From the IMG/VR virus record IMGVR_UViG_3300032284_001308, positions 1 to 58,421 of that record: a stretch of DNA of 58,421 nucleotides; one strand, given 5' to 3'. This DNA is from a virus. Positions within the stretch are counted from its first letter, which is position 1. Each line of letters begins with the position of its first letter. Shown in pieces: positions 54,750-58,421 of this stretch. The translations under genes were made by a program, and so were the position numbers. The notes beneath the pieces are model-generated. The model saw nothing but the letters and a program-made list of their open reading frames with translations, was not told the DNA's origin and did not search any database.

Positions 54750-55311
54750 CGTCACCGTCGCTTTCCATCATAACGGGTATGGCTTCCACGGGAACGGGGT
54801 CGCACCATTCCTCGGGGTTGAACGAACAGTCGAGATCGTCGTCAGTGGTTTCCTCGGCAGGGGATGCACTCCATAACCATTGTGCCGCCAGCAACGCGAC
54901 TTCCGGACTCGACTTCAGCAGCGGAGCGGGTGCGCCACGTTTGATCAGTTCCCAAATGAGCGCGGGAACGTCGTGGGAATTGCGGTCGATTGCGAGTTCC
55001 GGATGTTCGTCGGCAATCTCCCTGGCCGAACAGTCGAAACCGTATCGTGTGGAGAAGTCGCGGCCAGAATCTTCCCATTGATTGCATCGGAGCGCGTTCA
55101 ATCCCGTCATCTGGCAAGCCCGCTTACGCGCATTGTTCCACAAGTCGCGCTCGTGCTTCAATTGCGCGTATGCATCCGGCATTAGCGCCTCTACGTCATC
55201 GGGATTCAAACCGTAACGTTCTGCGGCAAACTCGGCAGCGTCGGTTGTGCGCGTAAGCTTGCGAAACCATGACGGAGCGGGCGGAATTTCCACGGAAGGG
55301 CTTTCGATCAT
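54523..55311 (-). CDS. unknown early protein; 3' part out of frame with next gene
   Basis: 262 residues as an open frame, but the last ~75 overlap the 54477-54749 gene in another frame and read unnaturally (RPIVRHENRCVYCGGLSPSVPLPPLRL). The first ~185 look real: FRKLTRTTDAAEFAAERYGLNPDDVEALMPDAYAQLKHERDLWNNARKRACQ. Either a true overlap, or the stop near 54750 was lost by a frameshift or base error. The middle (WSASPAEETTDDDL) holds one copy of the cluster motif. Confidence 0.5.
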   Translation of the reverse strand: MIESPSVEIPPAPSWFRKLTRTTDAAEFAAERYGLNPDDVEALMPDAYAQLKHERDLWNNARKRACQMTGLNALRCNQWEDSGRDFSTRYGFDCSAREIADEHPELAIDRNSHDVPALIWELIKRGAPAPLLKSSPEVALLAAQWLWSASPAEETTDDDLDCSFNPEEWCDPVPVEAIPVMMESDGDDDRTANNDHIARRDVRVRMPGYRPIVRHENRCVYCGGLSPSVPLPPLRLVTVAAQVPGSARCRIHQIRGHPATTV

Positions 55312-55574
55312 GCTGCCACCGCCATTCCAACAGCAACATCACGAGAGCAAGCCATTAACCGATATTGAGCTTCAAAAATAGCGTCATCAATAGTGTCGCC
55401 AGATGACAGAAATTGTCCGTCAATCTTGATCTTGAACCATTCTTGAGGGTCAGTGGAGTCACCTGAACAACGATACAAATCAATCTCGACAGTTTTCATG
55501 ATATAAGCGGAAAACGGCGCACGATCCAATTGACCTGGAGTGTATTTGACGCAATGCGAATAAGTGATCTTCAT
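55308..55574 (-). CDS. unknown early protein
   Basis: 88 residues from ATG 55574; the frame is open further upstream but those codons belong to the neighbour's antisense. KITYSHCVKYTPGQLDRAPFSAYIMKTVEIDLYRCSGDSTDPQEWFKIKIDGQFLSSGDTIDDAIFEAQYRL: alternating strand and helix with two Cys. No family. Its stop overlaps the next start (ATGA). Confidence 0.55.
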   Translation of the reverse strand: MKITYSHCVKYTPGQLDRAPFSAYIMKTVEIDLYRCSGDSTDPQEWFKIKIDGQFLSSGDTIDDAIFEAQYRLMACSRDVAVGMAVAA

Positions 55575-55638
55575 TGTGTGTGCTTTCAAATATGGTTGCG
55601 GTTGCGGTTTCTGAATCGGTTTCTGCGGAAGGAAGTGT

Positions 55639-55854
55639 CTACCATCGTTCGCCAACGGGAGCGGGTAACCGACCGAATTCGAGAACGTGCGCGATATCGG
55701 ACGCGATTTCCACGGCATCCCCCCAACGGTTTCTATGGTACGGCCTGGAATAATTGAGGCTGAAAGTATCACGTGCGTGCTTTTTGACGTAGAACCTTTC
55801 GCCATTGGTCTCGAATTCAACACGCTGGCCGACTTGCTTAGGTAATGTGATCAT
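55639..55854 (-). CDS. unknown early protein
   Basis: 71 residues from ATG 55854 (AAGGAAATCACGATC). ITLPKQVGQRVEFETNGERFYVKKHARDTFSLNYSRPYHRNRWGDAVEIASDIAHVLEFG: compact, mixed alpha/beta, basic. A copy of the cluster motif lies about 25 bases before the start. No family. Confidence 0.55.
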   Translation of the reverse strand: MITLPKQVGQRVEFETNGERFYVKKHARDTFSLNYSRPYHRNRWGDAVEIASDIAHVLEFGRLPAPVGERW

Positions 55855-55891
55855 GATCGTGATTTCCTTACGGGATTTCCTCGGGACGGGG

Positions 55892-56305
55892 TCACACGAG
55901 AACGTATTGCCTCGGGTTTGTAGGTTTGTTGAGACTGAGAACGTGAGCGGACGCATCGTCGACAGAATCGAAATACGTGAGCGGTTCGTCACTACCGAAA
56001 CGATTGTCATCGTTCAGCGTATTGCCAGTGCGCTGCGAGGCGACAATAAACTTGCCGGGAGTCGCAAGAGCTGGAACAACAGTGACGGGAATATCGTTGA
56101 GACTGAATTCATTGGCGGGAACGCCAAACGATCGAAGTGTATGCCAATCGCCAGTCTCACTACATCGGCCCTGCAATTCGACGTTCCCGATATTGGCGTG
56201 AGAATTCTTGATGACACCAGCAGCGTATTCGGACCCGCCGTTTTTCGTGAAGAATGATCGTAGTGAAGAGCCGCCAGCAGTGACACGATACAAATCGGCT
56301 AACAT
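55892..56305 (-). CDS. unknown early protein
   Basis: 137 residues with GGAGAAATTCCC just before ATG 56305; the GGAG is part of the cluster motif. LADLYRVTAGGSSLRSFFTKNGGSEYAAGVIKNSHANIGNVELQGRC... TGKFIVASQRTGNTLNDDNRFG...YFDSVDDASAHVLSL. It looks folded, with strands and helices, but no family is evident. Confidence 0.55.
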   Translation of the reverse strand: MLADLYRVTAGGSSLRSFFTKNGGSEYAAGVIKNSHANIGNVELQGRCSETGDWHTLRSFGVPANEFSLNDIPVTVVPALATPGKFIVASQRTGNTLNDDNRFGSDEPLTYFDSVDDASAHVLSLNKPTNPRQYVLV

Positions 56306-56331
56306 GGGAATTTCTCCGGAAAGGGGTTTGA

Positions 56332-56529
56332 TTAAAACAGTCGATTCTGTCCAAGCATCGGAACGGTTTCGCGTTCGTGCAATTCGTCTGTGATCGTTTC
56401 CAGCAAGCTGGACTGAGTCGCGACCGACTTGCCGCGTTTGGGTGGCAGGCCGTTAAATAGCAGTTTTTGGCCATTTGGCGCGAAGTCGAATAGGGTCGAT
56501 TGTGTGCCGCAAATGCGTTCGGGTTTCAT
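56332..56529 (-). CDS. small basic protein, unknown
   Basis: 65 residues starting at the ATGA overlap with the gene before. KPERICGTQSTLFDFAPNGQKLLFNGLPPKRGKSVATQSSLLETITDELHERE: basic and mostly coil with one helix. No family; real by coupling. Confidence 0.5.
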   Translation of the reverse strand: MKPERICGTQSTLFDFAPNGQKLLFNGLPPKRGKSVATQSSLLETITDELHERETVPMLGQNRLF

Positions 56530-56738
56530 TGGGTCACACTCACGATCTCGAAACCGTTATCGCGGATTGCGTCGCTGATTGATGAATCAGAATCATCTGC
56601 AATCGGCTCCAGTGAATCGAAATTGATATCGCGTGAATCGTGGAGAAGAAAACCGCGATCCGGATCAAAATAGACCGTCAACTCTCGCGTGTCATTCCCG
56701 TCTGTCGTCGTTACTGTTCTGATGTTTTCGAGTGTCAT
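56526..56738 (-). CDS. small acidic protein, unknown
   Basis: 70 residues from ATG 56738 (AAGGAAA upstream). TLENIRTVTTTDGNDTRELTVYFDPDRGFLLHDSRDINFDSLEPIADDSDSSISDAIRDNGFEIVSV: beta start then acidic coil. Candidate DNA-mimic or adaptor, unproven. Confidence 0.5.
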   Translation of the reverse strand: MTLENIRTVTTTDGNDTRELTVYFDPDRGFLLHDSRDINFDSLEPIADDSDSSISDAIRDNGFEIVSVTQ

Positions 56739-56803
56739 AGTAAGCAATTTCCTTGCAAAAGGTTTTCTGGAACGGGTGGCTTGCATTTCAATCGTGAATT
56801 CGA

Positions 56804-57076
56804 TCATCCGACAAACGGGATGGATTCATATTCGACGGGTCCGTTCGGTCCGCGAACATAATCAATGATTCTGGCATCCCGATGGAACGATTCGTCGTCG
56901 AGATTGTGGAGTTGTTGGATTGCTTCGCGCGCGTCGTCAATCGTAAAAAACTGTTCGCGACCTATTCCAAGCGAGTCTGTCCAGGCTCCATTTCTGTCTT
57001 TCATTTCGATCGTGAATGTCACCATCCCGAAGTCTGCGCAATCGAGCGCTGGTAATGTTGGGTTTGATCCAGCCAT
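56804..57076 (-). CDS. unknown early protein
   Basis: 90 residues from ATG 57076 (GAAAGAGAG upstream). ALDCADFGMVTFTIEMKDRNGAWTDSLGIGREQFFTIDDAREAIQQLHNLDDESFHRDARIIDYV: beta-beta-helix with an acidic helix. Its beginning resembles that of the neighbouring reading frames (VTFTIEM / EFTIEM), suggesting these small genes are distant paralogues. Confidence 0.5.
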   Translation of the reverse strand: MAGSNPTLPALDCADFGMVTFTIEMKDRNGAWTDSLGIGREQFFTIDDAREAIQQLHNLDDESFHRDARIIDYVRGPNGPVEYESIPFVG

Positions 57077-57161
57077 GAAAAAACTCTCTTTCGTTTCGTG
57101 TTGCACGATTTCGGCTCGTGTTTGCCAGTGGCCTGGTTTGGCCTGGTGGGTCAAAGCGTAA

Positions 57162-57395
57162 TCAATTGCTGTTTTGCCATTCTTTCAATCCGGCCTCAGC
57201 TAATTTCAGGGCTTCTCTGGTTTCTTCTGCCTTTTCTCTCGCCCATTCAAGCCGATCGGCTCGCGTCCATTTCTGTCCGCCGAAATCGACATTCGCGGAC
57301 ATCCATCCGCAAATTGTTGTGTGGACAAATCCGTCCATATCGCACGGGAGATGGTCGCCAAATGACCCAAGATTTGTTTTGTGGAAAGTTGTCAT
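57162..57395 (-). CDS. unknown early protein
   Basis: 77 residues from ATG 57395 (AAAAGGAAACCGCAATT). TTFHKTNLGSFGDHLPCDMDGFVHTTICGWMSANVDFGGQKWTRADRLEWAREKAEETREALKLAEAGL: a short beta part and a charged helix. A motif copy lies before it at 57431-57445. No family. Confidence 0.5.
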   Translation of the reverse strand: MTTFHKTNLGSFGDHLPCDMDGFVHTTICGWMSANVDFGGQKWTRADRLEWAREKAEETREALKLAEAGLKEWQNSN

Positions 57396-57515
57396 AATTG
57401 CGGTTTCCTTTTGTGTAACGGTTTCGGGTGGTTTTCTCGGGACGGGGGGAGGCAAAAATCAGACTGAGGTTATTCGTCGGTTTCGGGAATAGTCCAGGTT
57501 CGCGTAGTCCATCGC

Positions 57516-57623
57516 TCATCGGTCGTGAATTTCGGCTCGCCAATCGCCACCAGATTGAAGTTTGTACGTTGCTGACATTGTTGGTTCCTTGCTTAAAACT
57601 GTGATTGCTTGGGAAAGTGTCAT
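57516..57623 (-). CDS. possible tiny protein
   Basis: 35 residues from ATG 57623: TLSQAITVLSKEPTMSATYK continuing to an acidic end. A shorter start at MSATYK is equally possible. Supported only by position and RNA start context (AAGGAACC); may not be translated. Confidence 0.3.
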   Translation of the reverse strand: MTLSQAITVLSKEPTMSATYKLQSGGDWRAEIHDR

Positions 57624-57670
57624 TGTTTCGGTTCCTTGAGCGGTTTCGGTTTCGGAAATGAGAGCGGGTA

Positions 57671-57916
57671 TCAATTCGATTGTGCGGAACGTTTGCGACC
57701 GCGAGAAAGTAGCTGGCTTGCAAGGAACCGAAGGTAATCGGCATTGCAAGCGTGCATGATCATCGGCATTGGAACGGTCTTAATCGTCCAATTGTCTTTT
57801 TTGACCATGAAGGAACCGTAGTCGTTTCCCTCTAGTCGAAACCCGAGACGATAGAGTCGCGAAACCCTACGATCAAAGCGAGTGTTGAGACCATGATAGA
57901 GTTGATTCGTTGTCAT
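57671..57916 (-). CDS. unknown early protein
   Basis: 81 residues. TTNQLYHGLNTRFDRRVSRLYRLGFRLEGNDYGSFMVKKDNWTIKTVPMPMIMHACNADYLRFLASQLLSRGRKR: basic, helical first half and a hydrophobic 'NADYLRFL' end. AAGGAACCGCAC upstream. No family. Confidence 0.55.
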   Translation of the reverse strand: MTTNQLYHGLNTRFDRRVSRLYRLGFRLEGNDYGSFMVKKDNWTIKTVPMPMIMHACNADYLRFLASQLLSRGRKRSAQSN

Positions 57917-58046
57917 TGTGCGGTTCCTTGGTTTCGGTTTCTGGTTTCGACGGTCGCGAATATGCGTCCCGATGAGAAGATAATAGTAAGTCTATCGGCA
58001 CAATCAACCCCACAATCAACAAAAATTATGGAATTGTTGGCAATAG

Positions 58047-58268
58047 CTATAAATCATGTGGTTTCGATTGTGTTGACGCCCATTGTTTGAACGCTATCGA
58101 CTCGCGAATAAGGCCGTCGACTAGGTCAGATCGGCTTGTGGTGAGAGTCTGGAGATAGGAAAAGACATCGCGCGTGAGCGTGAACGATGTGGGGCGACGT
58201 GAGCTGGGCGATTTCTTGCGTCCAGCACCGTCACGATAGCCACCATGATTGTTGCGTTGAGTATCCAT
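58047..58268 (-). CDS. ribbon-helix-helix-like protein, first of the leftward operon
   Basis: 73 residues from ATG 58268 (CAGGGAGCCGCA). It opens with NNHGGYRDGAGRKKSP, a basic Gly-rich arm like those of small phage DNA-binding proteins, then RRPTSFTLTRDVFSYLQTLTTSRSDLVDGLIRESIAF, a typical RHH strand-helix-helix. Lying first after the promoter at 58304-58331, it may repress its own operon through the inverted repeat at 58340-58371. Confidence 0.65.
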   Translation of the reverse strand: MDTQRNNHGGYRDGAGRKKSPSSRRPTSFTLTRDVFSYLQTLTTSRSDLVDGLIRESIAFKQWASTQSKPHDL

Positions 58269-58303
58269 TGCGGCTCCCTGGTTGATTGTGTGAACGATAG
58301 CCC

Positions 58304-58331
58304 ATTGTTGCGTGGCTATCGGCATTGTCAA
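58304..58331 (-). promoter_or_regulatory. leftward early promoter
   Basis: On the minus strand, TTGACA (58326-58331), 16 bases, AACAAT (58304-58309), about 36 bases before the first gene of the leftward operon. Consensus -35; -10 matches four of six positions. Confidence 0.5.
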
Positions 58332-58339
58332 GCGGGTGA

Positions 58340-58371
58340 TTGCGGGAAAAGAACGGTGGGAGATCCCGCAA
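58340..58371. promoter_or_regulatory. inverted repeat next to the early promoter (operator candidate)
   Basis: TTGCGGGA (58340-58347) and TCCCGCAA (58364-58371) are perfect 8-bp arms separated by 16 bases, just upstream of the leftward promoter. It could be an operator for an RHH or XRE protein, or a packaging-end structure since it is close to the window edge. The last 50 bases hold nothing else I can read. Confidence 0.4.
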
Positions 58372-58421
58372 CTATAGCATCGGGAGGGTAGGGTCAGGTC
58401 CTGGCAGACTCCCAGCGAAAC

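Noticed and set aside
1-58421. CRISPR array
   Set aside because: No regularly spaced repeats of CRISPR length; the repeats present are tandem coding repeats or dispersed palindromes.
1-58421. Insertion sequence or transposase
   Set aside because: No transposase motif or terminal inverted repeats recognised; the leftward cassette at 6007-6546 carries neither.

Overview
The window reads as a nearly complete genome of a temperate siphovirus-type tailed phage in virion (or circular) gene order, not an integrated prophage. The terminase genes lie at the left edge, a tyrosine integrase sits at 27.3-28.4 kb in the middle, and neither edge shows bacterial genes. The host cannot be fixed from sequence alone. 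Shine-Dalgarno sites, ATGA/GTGA/TTGA gene overlaps and the family content say bacterial. A DUF1580-like small regulator (6325-6546) and an exported protease fused to a thioredoxin point weakly to Planctomycetota; this is inference.

Layout. (1) 0.1-21.8 kb, mostly rightward: P27-type small terminase, HNH nuclease, large terminase, HK97 portal, S49 prohead protease, HK97 major capsid protein, several head decoration candidates, head-tail connectors, three tandem tail tube paralogues, tail assembly chaperones linked by a canonical A AAA AAG -1 frameshift site, tape measure with six 29-residue repeats, distal tail proteins and a glycine-rich adhesin. A small leftward cassette (6007-6546) interrupts this operon between protease and capsid. 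(2) 21.8-26.7 kb, leftward: a tightly coupled operon of small proteins including a ribbon-helix-helix protein, an Rmf/CrpP-like protein and SSB, fed from the right by a LuxR-type regulator. (3) 26.7-28.9 kb: divergent promoters, integrase with a small partner gene, and a 450-base non-coding stretch with direct repeats that is the best attP candidate. (4) 28.9-41.7 kb, rightward: an excisionase-like HTH protein, a Mom-type DNA hypermodification protein, CsrA, an XRE repressor-like protein, HNH, a SNF2 helicase next to a DNA methyltransferase, a second SF2 helicase, ERF annealing protein, YqaJ exonuclease and a RusA-like resolvase. (5) 41.8-47.3 kb: membrane-anchored and exported proteins, with a papain-like protease, a trypsin-like protease fused to thioredoxin, an SPFH-like protein and several one-span peptides; this is the most likely place for host lysis. 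(6) 47.3-49.3 kb: a DUF6378-like protein and a metallophosphoesterase. (7) 49.4-53.6 kb: a second structural or adhesion module with LamG-like and Ig-like proteins. (8) 58.3-53.4 kb, leftward: about fifteen small, mostly unknown early genes from a promoter at the right edge.

How it may work together. DNA processing is recombination-centred (ERF, YqaJ, RusA, SSB, two helicases) and no polymerase, primase or replication initiator is recognisable. DNA is probably protected by Mom-type adenine modification plus a methyltransferase. An 18-20 bp perfect palindrome recurs at three gene ends (a fourth copy has one mismatch, and there is one half site), which suggests a genome-wide binding site for a phage regulator. 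No conventional endolysin was found. The protease/thioredoxin cluster raises the possibility that this phage opens its host by cutting and reducing a proteinaceous, disulfide-linked wall.
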